The notes beneath the pieces are model-generated. The model ran no database searches and was not told where the DNA came from. It worked only from the letters and a program-made list of their open reading frames with translations. A stretch of 64,000 bases of DNA from Dechloromonas sp. (GTDB lineage Bacteria; Pseudomonadota; Gammaproteobacteria; Burkholderiales; Rhodocyclaceae), in NCBI GenBank assembly GCA_028687035.1, contig JAQUAX010000004.1, positions 1 to 64,000 on the forward strand, written 5' to 3'. Below, in pieces: positions 39,532 to 48,327 of this stretch; the stretch's first letter is position 1; each line of letters opens with the position of its first letter. Position numbers and translations under genes: made by a program.

Positions 39532-40213
39532 CGAACAGGCAGGCGGCGATCCCCGTCGCCAGCGCATCGGCCATCCGCGCCTGACGCGCCGGGTCGAGCA
39601 GTTCGAGTTCCTCGTCGCGGTGCTTGATCACGCCGGCCTCGAACAGCACCGCCGGCAAGCTCGTCCGGTACAGCACGACGAGGTTGTCGTAATACCAGAC
39701 GCCGTTTTCCGCGTCGGCCGCGACGTGCTTGCGGCCGTGCCAGCCGGACGCCTCGAAACCGGCCCGGCGCAGCACCGCGCCTATCGTCGAGGCACAGCGC
39801 AGGCTGGTCTCGAGGTCCGGGTTCTGCGCCGACACGAACAGCCCGAAACCGCGCTTGACCTCGGTGTAGGTGTGCACGCGGCCTTCCCACGTCCATTCGG
39901 CGAGCCACGGGGGGCCGACCGAATCGTGGTGTACCGAAACGAAGAAGTCGCTGCCGGCGGCGAGCCGCGGCCGATCGGCGAGAACCCTGACGTCGCCGGC
40001 GAAATTGACCGGGACGACGTCGTGGCCGTGCAAGGTCAGCGCGGCGCGCAACTGCTCGCCGAGGTCGCGGTTGAACAGGAATTCGGCCCGGCCGCGCGCG
40101 CTGATCGCGCCCGGATCGGCCATTCCGTGCCCGATATCGACGGCGACCCGCGGCCCGGCCAGCGCCGAGCCGGCGAACAAAAGCGGCAAAATGCCGCTCC
40201 AACGGGCTATCAT
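39506..40213 (-). CDS. N-acetylmuramoyl-L-alanine amidase family protein
   Basis: The 235-residue precursor has a signal peptide ([19 protein letters not shown]) and a zinc amidase_3 domain. The metal ligands appear in [29 protein letters not shown] (His and Glu) and SVHHDSV. It would cut the bond between muramic acid and the stem peptide in the periplasm. It is shorter than AmiC and lacks a separate AMIN domain. The ATG at 40213 follows GGAAGAGGTG; an upstream in-frame start lacks a signal peptide at its N-terminus. It is divergent from a lipoprotein gene. Confidence 0.85.
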   Translation of the reverse strand: MIARWSGILPLLFAGSALAGPRVAVDIGHGMADPGAISARGRAEFLFNRDLGEQLRAALTLHGHDVVPVNFAGDVRVLADRPRLAAGSDFFVSVHHDSVGPPWLAEWTWEGRVHTYTEVKRGFGLFVSAQNPDLETSLRCASTIGAVLRRAGFEASGWHGRKHVAADAENGVWYYDNLVVLYRTSLPAVLFEAGVIKHRDEELELLDPARQARMADALATGIAACLFVTGKPAPD

Positions 40214-40243
40214 CGGCACCTCTTCCGGAAGGACGTACAGACC

Positions 40244-40678
40244 ATGACGCATTGTCGATCCCTGCCCCGCCTCGGGGCAAGCCTCGCCGCGGCGCTGCTG
40301 CTCGCCGCCTGCGGCGCCCCCGCCCCGAAAACCGGCGAGACCGGCAAACAGGCCTTCCGCGTCGAGTTCGCCGGCGGCGCCAGCGTCGATTACACCGTCG
40401 AGCGCAAACTGTCCCAGGTCAACAACCGCAGCTGCTACACCTTCATCACCGGCACGCTGCGCAACGACGGCGCACGCACGCTGAGCCGGCGGACGGTCAT
40501 CGACTTCACGGCGATCGCCGGCGGCAAGCCGCTGTTCCGCGACATCACGAATCCGCTGGGCGAGGTTGCGCCCGGCGCCGGCAAGGCCTTCAAGGTCGTC
40601 GATGGCCCGGTACACCGCGAAGGCTGCCCGGACTACGAACGCATCGACGTCCAGCTGCGCCCGGTCTATCTCGACTGA
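40244..40678 (+). CDS. Putative lipoprotein of unknown function
   Basis: The 144-residue precursor has a lipoprotein signal with lipobox LLAAC. The mature part (FRVEFAGGASVDYTVERKLSQVNNRSCYTFITGTLRNDG...) looks like a beta-sandwich with two further Cys residues that could form a disulfide. I do not recognise a named family. GGAAGGA precedes the ATG, and the cupin gene follows by 8 bases. Confidence 0.7.
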   Translation: MTHCRSLPRLGASLAAALLLAACGAPAPKTGETGKQAFRVEFAGGASVDYTVERKLSQVNNRSCYTFITGTLRNDGARTLSRRTVIDFTAIAGGKPLFRDITNPLGEVAPGAGKAFKVVDGPVHREGCPDYERIDVQLRPVYLD

Positions 40679-40686
40679 GGAAGACG

Positions 40687-41049
40687 ATGCCGAAGCTGAC
40701 CGTCTTCGCCGCCGGCTCGCCGACGCCGGCCTTCGACCGTCCCCGCCCCGACCGCCTGGTCCGCGACAACCCGCTGCGCACCACGCACGAGCACTTCGTC
40801 GCGCCGCAGGGCGACCTGTGCGCCGGCGTCTGGGCCTGCGAGCCCGGCGCCTGGAACATCGATTTCGCGCCGGGCAAGGACGAATTCTTCTGCGTCATCG
40901 AGGGCCGGCTGCGGATCACCGGCAGCGACGGCGCGGCGGCCGAGTTCGGCCCCGGCCAGGCCGGCGTCATTCCGGCCGGTTTCCGCGGCCTGTTCGAGGT
41001 GCTCGAACCGGTGCGCAAGCATTACGTGGTCTTGGAAAGGCCATGCTGA
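40687..41049 (+). CDS. Cupin domain protein (DUF861-like)
   Basis: The 120-residue protein is one small cupin barrel. It has WACEPGAWNIDFAPGKDEFFCVIEGRLRIT as motif 1 and FGPGQAGVIPAGFRGLFEVLEPVRKHYVV as motif 2. The motif resembles the EutQ/DUF861 subgroup, where a tryptophan-containing strand precedes the barrel. Cupins include sugar-binding and metal-dependent enzymes, so no activity can be assigned. It follows the lipoprotein gene closely and probably shares its transcript. Confidence 0.78.
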   Translation: MPKLTVFAAGSPTPAFDRPRPDRLVRDNPLRTTHEHFVAPQGDLCAGVWACEPGAWNIDFAPGKDEFFCVIEGRLRITGSDGAAAEFGPGQAGVIPAGFRGLFEVLEPVRKHYVVLERPC

Positions 41050-41062
41050 ATTCGGCTATAGT
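41032..41062 (+). promoter_or_regulatory. Possible sigma-70 promoter before the CheZ-like gene
   Basis: TATAGT (41057-41062) is a good -10 element; the best -35, TTGGAA (41032-41037), is at a long 19-base spacing. It overlaps the 3' end of the cupin gene. Confidence 0.3.
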
Positions 41063-41086
41063 TGGCCGCCCGGAGGGAAAAGAACA

Positions 41087-41656
41087 ATGAATCAAGCCAG
41101 TCATCCGCAACGCGGAACCACCGCCCACATGCCCGACCTGAACTGGAGCCAGGTCCGCGAGACGGTGCTGATGCTCGAACTGGCCGCCGTGCAGATCGAG
41201 GCGGCGATGAGCGACAGCAACGCGTCGGTCGAGGTGCTGACCGACTCCTTCACGTCGATGGCCGGACACATGAGCGACATTTCCGAAACCATCGGGACGC
41301 TGCCCGACGACGGTCCGTCCGGCGCCGTCAAGCAGAAGCTGCTCGGCGTCTCCGGCCAGGTGTCCGGCATGGTGCACCAGGCGATCATCGCCTTCCAGTT
41401 CTACGACAAGCTGGTCCAGCGCCTGGCCCACGTCGGCCTGAGCCTCGGCGAACTCAGCGACCTGGTCGGCGACGGCCGCCGGCTGTACAACCCCGAGGAA
41501 TGGGTCGCGCTGCAGACCCGGATCCGGACCAAATACTCGACCCGGGAGGAAATCGCGATGTTCGAGGCCGTGATGCAGGGCGTCCCGGTCCAGGAAGCCG
41601 TCCAGCGCTTCATGGCCGAGATGAAGGACAAGAGCGACGACATCGAGCTGTTCTAG
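41087..41656 (+). CDS. Helical CheZ-like signalling protein
   Basis: The 189-residue protein is almost wholly helical. The segment GMVHQAIIAFQFYDKLVQRLAHVGLSL resembles the CheZ region that contacts the response regulator, and the C-terminal helix (EAVQRFMAEMKDKSDDIELF) resembles the CheY-binding tail. Similar proteins in betaproteobacteria are annotated hypothetical. GGAGGGAAAA precedes the ATG. It is 23 bases upstream of a hybrid histidine kinase gene, so a role in dephosphorylating one of that kinase's receivers is a plausible inference. Confidence 0.6.
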   Translation: MNQASHPQRGTTAHMPDLNWSQVRETVLMLELAAVQIEAAMSDSNASVEVLTDSFTSMAGHMSDISETIGTLPDDGPSGAVKQKLLGVSGQVSGMVHQAIIAFQFYDKLVQRLAHVGLSLGELSDLVGDGRRLYNPEEWVALQTRIRTKYSTREEIAMFEAVMQGVPVQEAVQRFMAEMKDKSDDIELF

Positions 41657-41679
41657 CTCGCCCGTCCCGACCGTCCCCG

Positions 41680-44451
41680 ATGCCCGCCCCCCTTTTCGCG
41701 GAGCAGCTCGAACAGGCGCTGAACCAGTCCGGCGTCGCGTTCTGGCTGTGGGCCGAGCGCGGTGAACCGGCCATTTCGGCCAATTTCGCGGCCCGTCTGG
41801 GCTACCCGGCTGACGCGCTGCCGCGCGACGCCGACGGCTGGCTGGACCTCGCCCACGAGGCCGAACGACCGGCGCTGGCGGCGCTGATCGCCGACCTGCG
41901 CGGCGCCCGCGTCGCCGGCGAAGTCCGCTTCGGCATCCGCCTGCGCGGCGGCGACGGCGACTGGCGCAATTTCTCGCTGTGCGCCGCGCCGGCCGCGGCC
42001 GGCCGCACGCTGATCACCTTCAACGACATCACCGACGCGTTGCGCACCGGGCAGGAACTGGCGCGCCTGGTCCACGAACGCACCGCCGAACTCGAGAACG
42101 CCCACGACACGCTGGCCAAGATCATCGACGGCAGCCCGGTGCCGGCCTTCGTGCTCGACGCCGACCACGTGATCACCCACTGGAACGCCGCCTGCGGGGA
42201 AATCATCGGCATGGGCGCCGAACAGATGGTCGGCACCCGCGACCAGTGGCGGGCCTTCTACCCGTCGGCCCGCCCGGTGATGGCCGACCTCGTGCTCGAC
42301 GGCGCCCAGGCCGGTCCCGGCTACGTCTACCCGGACAGCATCCGGCCGTCGCGGCTGGTTGCCGGCGGCTTCGAGGCCGAAGCCTATTTCCAGAAATTCG
42401 ACCGCTGGCTGTTCTTCACCGCGGCGCCGCTGCGCGACAAGCAGGGCCGGGTGATCGGCGCGATCGAGACGCTGCAGGACGTCACCGAGCGCAAGCGCGC
42501 CGAACTCGCGCTGATCGACGCCAAGGCCACCGCCGAGGCCGCGGCCAGCGCGAAGACCGAGTTCCTGGCCAACATGAGCCACGAGATCCGGACGCCGATC
42601 AACGCGGTGATCGGCCTCGCCCACCTGCTGCTGAAGACGGAACTGTCGGTCAAGCAGCGCGACTTCGTCGCCCGCATCCACGGTGCCGGCCAGATCCTGC
42701 TCGGCCTGGTCAGCGACGTGCTCGACTTCTCGAAGATCGAGGCCGGCCGGATGCAGATCGAATCGACCGAGTTCGACCTCGACGAGGTGCTCGACAACGT
42801 CGCCACCGTGGTGCTGCAGCGCGTCCAGGAAAAGGGCCTGGAACTGCACTACGTCGTCGAACCCGAGGTGCCCGGCCGCCTGATCGGCGATCCGCTGCGC
42901 CTGGCGCAGGTCCTGATCAACCTGGTCGGCAATGCGATCAAGTTCACGGCACGCGGCTCGGTGACCGTCATCGTCCGCCGCCTGCCCGACGACGAGGGCT
43001 CGGTCCGCCTCGAGATCGACGTCCAGGACACGGGTATCGGCATGTCGGCCAGCCAGCAGGAACGGCTGTTCCAGGCCTTCAGCCAGGCCGATTCGTCGAT
43101 CACCCGCAAGTTCGGCGGCACCGGACTCGGGCTGACCATCTGCAAGCGGCTGACCGAACTGATGGGCGGGCGGATCTGGGTGACCAGCCAGCCGGACGTC
43201 GGCAGCACCTTTTCCTTCGAGGTCAGGCTGCGCCCCGGCGGCGCCCGCGACCGCCAGCCGCTGCCGCCGGCGACGCGGCGCGCGCTGGTCGTCGACGACA
43301 ACCCGCTGGCCCGCGCCATCCTGGTCAGGCTGCTCGCCAAGTTCGGCTACGCGGCGCAGGCCGCGGCCTCCGGCGAGGAGGCGCTGGTCCGCCTGACCGA
43401 ACAGGGCCCGCTGCCCTGCGAGCTGATCACCATCGACCTGACGATGCCCGGCATGGACGGCTTCGAGCTGGCCGAAACCATCCAGGAAAAACACCTGTCG
43501 CCCCCGCCCAAGCTGATCATGGTCACCGCCACCGACACCGCTGCGCTGGACGAGCGGATCAGCGCCGCCGGCTTCAGCGGCATCGTCAGCAAGCCGGTCA
43601 CCGCGGCCCAGATCGGCAAGGTCATCGGCAACGGCGGACCCGCCGCATCGGCGGCGCGCGCACCGCTGGCCGGCCTGCAGATCCTGCTGGTCGAGGACAT
43701 TCCGACCAACCAGCTGATCGCCGTCGAAATCCTCGAATCCTACGGAGCGACCGTCGATACCGCCGACAACGGGCGGCTGGCGCTGAACCGCCTGATCGAC
43801 GAGGGACGCCGCTACGATGCGGTGCTGATGGATATCCAGATGCCGGAACTCGACGGCCTGGAAGCCACCCGCCGGCTGCGCGCGAGCGGCCGCTGGCCCG
43901 GACTGCCGGTCATCGCGATGACGGCGCATGCGCTGCCCGAGGAAAGGCAGCGCTGCCTGGCGGCCGGCATGAACGATTTCATCACCAAGCCGGTCGATCC
44001 CGAAGTGCTGCGCGACACGTTGCTGCGCTGGCGTCCCGAAGCGGTCGCGGCAAGCACCGCACCCCGCCCGGCCACGACCGCCGCGCCGGCCGGCGGCCTG
44101 CCGCCCCTGCCGGGCATCGACACGGCCGACGGCATGAAACGCATGCTGAACAAGCAGGCGCTGTACGAAAGGGTGCTGCGCGATTTCCATGCCCGCTTCG
44201 CCGGCGAAGTCGCGCTGCTCGAAGCGGCGCTGGCGGCCGGCGACGTCGCCGGCGCCGAACGCCGGGCGCACAGCGCGAAGGGACTGGCCGGCACGATCGG
44301 CGCCCGCGACCTGCAGGCCACCGCCTTCGAGCTGGAAACCGCGTTGCGCGAGGGGCAGGAGCACGCCGACGCGCTCGCCCGCTTCGCCGCGGAACTGCGC
44401 CGCGTCATCGACGGCATCGGGCAGGCCTACGCCATTCCGCCGGCGGCCTGA
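41680..44451 (+). CDS. BarA-type hybrid sensor histidine kinase with two receivers and HPt domain
   Basis: The 923-residue protein has two N-terminal PAS-like sensor regions (about 15-125 and 145-285, the second ending in the PAC-like AIETLQDVTERKRAE). HisKA follows with phospho-His in FLANMSHEIRTPINAVIG (about 305), then HATPase (GNAIKFTARG, DTGIGM, GGTGLGLTI). Two receivers come next (ITIDLTMPGMDG; VLMDIQMPELDG) and a C-terminal HPt domain with His in ERRAHSAKGLAGTIG. No membrane helix is visible, so it senses a cytoplasmic signal. A phosphorelay to an unlinked regulator is expected. It ends 9 bases from the convergent DUF1840 gene. Confidence 0.92.
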   Translation: MPAPLFAEQLEQALNQSGVAFWLWAERGEPAISANFAARLGYPADALPRDADGWLDLAHEAERPALAALIADLRGARVAGEVRFGIRLRGGDGDWRNFSLCAAPAAAGRTLITFNDITDALRTGQELARLVHERTAELENAHDTLAKIIDGSPVPAFVLDADHVITHWNAACGEIIGMGAEQMVGTRDQWRAFYPSARPVMADLVLDGAQAGPGYVYPDSIRPSRLVAGGFEAEAYFQKFDRWLFFTAAPLRDKQGRVIGAIETLQDVTERKRAELALIDAKATAEAAASAKTEFLANMSHEIRTPINAVIGLAHLLLKTELSVKQRDFVARIHGAGQILLGLVSDVLDFSKIEAGRMQIESTEFDLDEVLDNVATVVLQRVQEKGLELHYVVEPEVPGRLIGDPLRLAQVLINLVGNAIKFTARGSVTVIVRRLPDDEGSVRLEIDVQDTGIGMSASQQERLFQAFSQADSSITRKFGGTGLGLTICKRLTELMGGRIWVTSQPDVGSTFSFEVRLRPGGARDRQPLPPATRRALVVDDNPLARAILVRLLAKFGYAAQAAASGEEALVRLTEQGPLPCELITIDLTMPGMDGFELAETIQEKHLSPPPKLIMVTATDTAALDERISAAGFSGIVSKPVTAAQIGKVIGNGGPAASAARAPLAGLQILLVEDIPTNQLIAVEILESYGATVDTADNGRLALNRLIDEGRRYDAVLMDIQMPELDGLEATRRLRASGRWPGLPVIAMTAHALPEERQRCLAAGMNDFITKPVDPEVLRDTLLRWRPEAVAASTAPRPATTAAPAGGLPPLPGIDTADGMKRMLNKQALYERVLRDFHARFAGEVALLEAALAAGDVAGAERRAHSAKGLAGTIGARDLQATAFELETALREGQEHADALARFAAELRRVIDGIGQAYAIPPAA

Positions 44452-44460
44452 ACGGCCCGG

Positions 44461-44796
44461 TCAGAAATCGGCCGGCGCCGTCCACACGATGCTCGCCTCG
44501 CGGCCGGCGCGCGCCGTCCTCTCCAGCATGTCGAGCAGCGGCCAGGCGCGCTGGCTGAGCCGGACCACCGGCGGCTTGCGCTTGACCTCGGGATCGTCCT
44601 CGTCCGCCTCGTCGTCGGGGGCCGGCGGCGCGCAACGGATCGCGTCGCGCAGCGCCGCGGCGGCGGCTTCCATCTCGGGCTGGGTGAACACACCGCGGGC
44701 CGTGGTTTCCTTGCCGACGATCTGCAGCAGTTCGCGGGCCGTTTCGGCGAACATCAGGATTTCGGCGGTTTCGGTGGATTCGAATTCGACCAGCAT
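44461..44796 (-). CDS. DUF1840 domain protein
   Basis: This 111-residue cytoplasmic protein begins MLVEFESTETAEILMFAETARELLQIVGKE and has an acidic middle (PDDEADEDDPEVKRK) followed by PVVRLSQRAWPLLDMLERT. This is the pattern of DUF1840, a betaproteobacterial family without known function. The family is often next to genes of unrelated role. AAAGGAAAA precedes the ATG. It stands alone between two convergent or divergent neighbours. Confidence 0.85.
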   Translation of the reverse strand: MLVEFESTETAEILMFAETARELLQIVGKETTARGVFTQPEMEAAAAALRDAIRCAPPAPDDEADEDDPEVKRKPPVVRLSQRAWPLLDMLERTARAGREASIVWTAPADF

Positions 44797-44820
44797 GGCT
44801 TTTCCTTTGCGGCAGTTGGG

Positions 44821-44849
44821 TTGTCGCTGACCGATCCTTCATGCAGAAT
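44821..44849 (+). promoter_or_regulatory. Possible sigma-70 promoter of the methyltransferase-ROK-MOSC set
   Basis: TTGTCG (44821-44826), a 17-base spacer and CAGAAT (44844-44849) lie 25 bases before the methyltransferase ATG in the divergent spacer with the DUF1840 gene. Confidence 0.4.
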
Positions 44850-44873
44850 CGAACGAAGGGGGAGAGACAAAAC

Positions 44874-45524
44874 ATGGAAGAGCCTATTATCGCGAATCCC
44901 TTGCCGTTCGGCGACGAGGAGCTGGAGCGTTACGTACTCGAGGAATGCGTCAAACGCCAGCGCCTGGATCATCGATCCAGCGCGCTGGTGATGCCGGCCG
45001 GCCAGTGCGAACTGGCCATCCAGCTAGCCCGGCTCGGCGCCGGCGTCACCGCCGCCGACCTCGCCGAACACCGGCAGCAGGTCGAGGGGCGCGTTCTCGC
45101 CGCCGGCCTGCGCGAGCAGATCACCTTCGTGCCCTACCGCTTGCCGGAACTGCCGGACAACCCCGACTGCGAACCCTACGACATCGTGGTACTGCGGCGC
45201 AGCCTGTGCGCGCTGCCCTACGACCAGGCGCGCCAGGTCGTCCGCAACCTGCTGCAGAAGCTGCGCATCGGCGGCAAGCTGTACTTGACCGTGCTCGGCC
45301 TGCATTCCGAGCTGTCGCACGGCTATGCCGCCGCGGAGGCGCCGATCGAGACCCGCTATGCGCCGCTGAGTCCGGCGCTGGCCAAGAAGTACGCGATTCC
45401 GGGCCCGGTCTGCCTGTACACCGAACGCAACCTGTTCATGCTGCTGCTCGAGGCGGGCGCCAGCGTGCTGCGCACGCAGACCTCCACCTACGGCAACGTC
45501 AAGGGCATCGCGGTCCGCGTCTGA
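44874..45524 (+). CDS. Class I SAM-dependent methyltransferase
   Basis: The 216-residue protein has a Rossmann-type fold. A nucleotide-binding region ALVMPAGQCELAIQLARLGAGVTAADL stands where motif I is expected, although the usual GxGxG is degenerate (MPAGQCE). YDIVVLRRSLCALPYDQARQVVRNLLQKLRIGGKLYLTVLG corresponds to motifs IV-VI. The substrate is unknown. GGGGGAGAG precedes the ATG at 44874. The stop shares one base with the ROK kinase start (TGATG), so they are coupled. Confidence 0.78.
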   Translation: MEEPIIANPLPFGDEELERYVLEECVKRQRLDHRSSALVMPAGQCELAIQLARLGAGVTAADLAEHRQQVEGRVLAAGLREQITFVPYRLPELPDNPDCEPYDIVVLRRSLCALPYDQARQVVRNLLQKLRIGGKLYLTVLGLHSELSHGYAAAEAPIETRYAPLSPALAKKYAIPGPVCLYTERNLFMLLLEAGASVLRTQTSTYGNVKGIAVRV

Positions 45525-46408
45525 TGCGCATCGGCATCGATGTCGGCGGCACCAAGATCGAGATCGCCGCACTCGACGACGCGGGCAATGAGCGCCTGCG
45601 CCGCCGACTGCCGACGCCGCAGGGTGACTACCCGGCGACCCTGCAGGCGATCGCCCGGCTGGTCGCCCTGTGCGAGCGCGAACTCGGCGAGCGGGGGAGC
45701 GTCGGCGTCGGTATTCCCGGCGCCGAATCGCCGTCCAGCGGGCTGATCAGGAACGCCAACTCGACCTGCCTGATCGGCCGCCCGCTGCGCCGCGACCTCG
45801 AGGCGCTGCTCGGCCGCGAGATCCGGCTGGCCAACGACGCCAACTGCTTCGCGCTGTCCGAAGCCTGCGACGGCAGCGCGCGCGGCGCGGCGACGGTATT
45901 CGGCGTCATCCTGGGCACCGGCGTCGGCGGCGGTCTGGTGGTCGGCGGCCGGGCGCTGCGCGGCGCCCACGCGATCGCCGGCGAGTGGGGGCACAACCCG
46001 CTCGGCGAAGCCGACGACGCGCCGCCGCCCTGCTACTGCGGGCGCCGCGGCTGCATCGAGACCTACCTGTCCGGCCCCGGCCTGGCCGCGGACCATTTCC
46101 GCCACACCGGGCAACAACTCGACGCGCCCGCCATCGAACGCGCCGCGGCCGGCGGCGACGCCGGCTGCGAAGCGACGCTGCAGCGCTTCGAGGCGCGGCT
46201 GGGACGCGCGCTGGCCAGCGTCATCAACCTGTTCGACCCGGAGGTCGTCGTGCTCGGCGGCGGACTGTCGAACATGCGGCGCCTTTACCGCAACCTGCCG
46301 GCGCGCTGCGGTCCACACGTTTTTTCGGACGATTTCTACACCAGGATCGTGCCGCCCGCACATGGGGATTCCTCGGGGGTGCGCGGCGCAGCCCGGCTCT
46401 GGGATTGA
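45524..46408 (+). CDS. ROK family sugar kinase
   Basis: The 294-residue protein has the ROK ATP motif MRIGIDVGGTKIEIAALD, the catalytic Asp region LANDANCFALSEA, GVILGTGVGGG, and the zinc motif GHNPLG...CYCGRRGCIETYLSGPG. This pattern is found in fructokinases and N-acetylglucosamine kinases (NagK-like) that phosphorylate free sugars. The precise sugar cannot be read. It is coupled by one-base overlaps to the methyltransferase before it and the MOSC gene after it. Confidence 0.9.
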   Translation: MRIGIDVGGTKIEIAALDDAGNERLRRRLPTPQGDYPATLQAIARLVALCERELGERGSVGVGIPGAESPSSGLIRNANSTCLIGRPLRRDLEALLGREIRLANDANCFALSEACDGSARGAATVFGVILGTGVGGGLVVGGRALRGAHAIAGEWGHNPLGEADDAPPPCYCGRRGCIETYLSGPGLAADHFRHTGQQLDAPAIERAAAGGDAGCEATLQRFEARLGRALASVINLFDPEVVVLGGGLSNMRRLYRNLPARCGPHVFSDDFYTRIVPPAHGDSSGVRGAARLWD

Positions 46409-47094
46409 TGGCAGAATCCGCGGTCATGGCGACCGTTTCCCTGTTCATCGGCGATCTCCGCCCGCTGCCCGAATCCGGGCGCCCGACCGGCATCTACAAG
46501 CAGCCGGCGACGGGTCCGCTCGACCTCGGCAGCGAGGGCTTCGCCGGCGACCACCAGGCCGACCGGCGCGTCCACGGCGGCCCGGACAAGGCCGTTCATC
46601 TCTACCCGGCCGCCCATTACGCCCGCCTTGCCGGACGCTTTCCCGACCTGGCGGGCCGCCTGGTGCCGGGCAGCCTCGGCGAAAACCTGTCGACGCCCGA
46701 TCTCGACGAGGGCGACGTCCGTTTCGGCGACGTCTGGCGGCTCGGCACGGCCCGCCTGCAGCTGAGCCAGCCGCGCAACCCGTGCTGGAAGATCGACGAG
46801 CGCTTCGGCTGCGAAGGCATGGCGCTGTTCATCGCCGAACACGGGCTGACCGGCTGGTACTGGCGCGTGCTGGCGCCCGGCCGGGTCGTCCCCGGGGACC
46901 GGCTCGAACTCGAATCGCCCGCGGCCGGCCGCCCGACGCTGGCCGACGCGATGGCGCTGCTGCAGGCCCACCGGCCGCCGGCCGGGGAACTCGAACATAT
47001 CGCGGCACAGCCCGGCATCGCCGACAGCTGGCGCCGCAAGATACTGCAACGCGCCGGCTGGCTGCGCGACCACGCGGCCGGCCGTTCCACGTGA
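46408..47094 (+). CDS. MOSC domain protein (YiiM-like)
   Basis: The 228-residue protein has a MOSC domain with GIYKQPATGPLDLGSEGFAGDHQADRRVHGGPDKAVHLYP, LVPGSLGENLSTPDLDEGDVRFGDVWRLG, and the conserved Cys in QPRNPCWKIDERFG. YiiM-type proteins are molybdenum-cofactor dependent reductases of N-hydroxylated bases such as 6-hydroxylaminopurine. The ATG at 46408 overlaps the ROK stop; a second ATG at 46426 is equally usable. The stop codon lies inside a parS-like palindrome. Confidence 0.88.
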   Translation: MAESAVMATVSLFIGDLRPLPESGRPTGIYKQPATGPLDLGSEGFAGDHQADRRVHGGPDKAVHLYPAAHYARLAGRFPDLAGRLVPGSLGENLSTPDLDEGDVRFGDVWRLGTARLQLSQPRNPCWKIDERFGCEGMALFIAEHGLTGWYWRVLAPGRVVPGDRLELESPAAGRPTLADAMALLQAHRPPAGELEHIAAQPGIADSWRRKILQRAGWLRDHAAGRST

Positions 47095-47097
47095 AAC
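47084..47097. promoter_or_regulatory. parS-like palindrome 3
   Basis: GTTCCACGTGAAAC overlaps the MOSC gene stop codon (47092-47094) and matches GTTYCACGTGRAAC. Confidence 0.6.
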
Positions 47098-47108
47098 CCG
47101 GAGTCAAC

Positions 47109-48326
47109 GTGCATCCCATCGACGATCACAAGCTTTTCTGGCGCCTGCTGCTGCCCTTCGCCGCCGGCTATTTCCTGTCCTACCTGTACCGTACCGCGAA
47201 TGCCGTCATCGGCCCGGTGCTGGCGCGCGAGCTGGATCTGGGCGACAACGCGCTCGGCCTGCTGACCAGCACCTATTTCCTCGCCTTCGGCGCCGCCCAG
47301 CTGCCGCTCGGCATGCTGCTCGACCGTTTCGGGCCGCGCCGCGTCGAGGCCGGGCTGCTGCTGCTCGCCGCGGCGGGCGCCGCGGTATTCGCGCTGGCCG
47401 ACGGACTGGGCGGCCTGGCGGTCGGCCGGGCGCTGATCGGGCTCGGCGTCTCGGCCTGCCTGATGGCGTCGTTCAAGGCCTTCGCGCAATGGTTCCCGCC
47501 CGAGCGCCAGGCCTCGCTGACCGGCTGGATCATGGCCTCCGGCGGCCTCGGCGCGCTGGCCGCGTCGAAGCCGCTGGAGTTCGCCCTCGGCTTCGCCGGC
47601 TGGCGGGAAATCGCGCTCGGCCTGACCGCCGCGACGCTGGCCGTCGCCGCGCTGCTGTGGCTGGCCGTGCCGGAGAAGGCGGACGACCACAAGGGCGGCA
47701 GCCTCGGCGAACAGCTGGCCGGCGTCCGCGCCATCTTCGCCAGCCGCCATTTCTGGCGCTACGCGCCGATGGGCTTCTGCTTCACCGGCGGCTTCATGGC
47801 CGTCCAGGGGCTGTGGGCATCGCGCTGGATGAACGTGCAGGAAGGCATGGCCGGGGCGGAAATCGCCATCCGGCTGACCTGGATCAGCGGTGCGATGCTG
47901 GCCGGCTTCCTGTTCATGGGTTTCTTCGCGACCCGGCTGGTGCACCGCGGAATCCGCCTGGAACGCGTCTATCTCGGCGCGATGGCCGTCGCGCTGGCCG
48001 CCTTCGCGGCGATCGCCCTCCTCCCGCAGTTCGCCGGCGACCTGCTGTGGCCGGTCCTCGGCGCCTGCTTCTCGCTGTCCAACATCGCCTACTCGCTGGT
48101 CGCCCGGGCCTTCCCGGCCACGCTGTCGGGACGCGCCAACACGGCGCTGAACCTGATGGTCTTCGCCGGCGCCTTCGGCCTGCAATGGGGTTTCGGCGTC
48201 CTCGTCGACGCGCTGCAGGCCGGCGGGCTGGCGACGGCCGCGGCCTACCGCAGCGCCTTCCTCGCGCTGCTCGCCGCCCAGGTCGCCGCGCTGCTCTGGC
48301 TGCTGCGCCCGGAACCGCGCCCCTGA
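47109..48326 (+). CDS. MFS transporter
   Basis: The 405-residue membrane protein has about 12 helices. The start FAAGYFLSYLYRTANAVIGPVLARELDLGDNALGLLTSTYFLAFGAAQLPLGMLLDRFGPRRVEAG shows motif A of the major facilitator family. It resembles the group of organic-acid or nitrate-type porters in general plan, but the substrate is unknown. A GTG at 47109 with GGAG seven bases upstream is the best start. It ends next to the convergent priA stop (1-base gap). Confidence 0.86.
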   Translation: MHPIDDHKLFWRLLLPFAAGYFLSYLYRTANAVIGPVLARELDLGDNALGLLTSTYFLAFGAAQLPLGMLLDRFGPRRVEAGLLLLAAAGAAVFALADGLGGLAVGRALIGLGVSACLMASFKAFAQWFPPERQASLTGWIMASGGLGALAASKPLEFALGFAGWREIALGLTAATLAVAALLWLAVPEKADDHKGGSLGEQLAGVRAIFASRHFWRYAPMGFCFTGGFMAVQGLWASRWMNVQEGMAGAEIAIRLTWISGAMLAGFLFMGFFATRLVHRGIRLERVYLGAMAVALAAFAAIALLPQFAGDLLWPVLGACFSLSNIAYSLVARAFPATLSGRANTALNLMVFAGAFGLQWGFGVLVDALQAGGLATAAAYRSAFLALLAAQVAALLWLLRPEPRP

Positions 48327-48327
48327 G

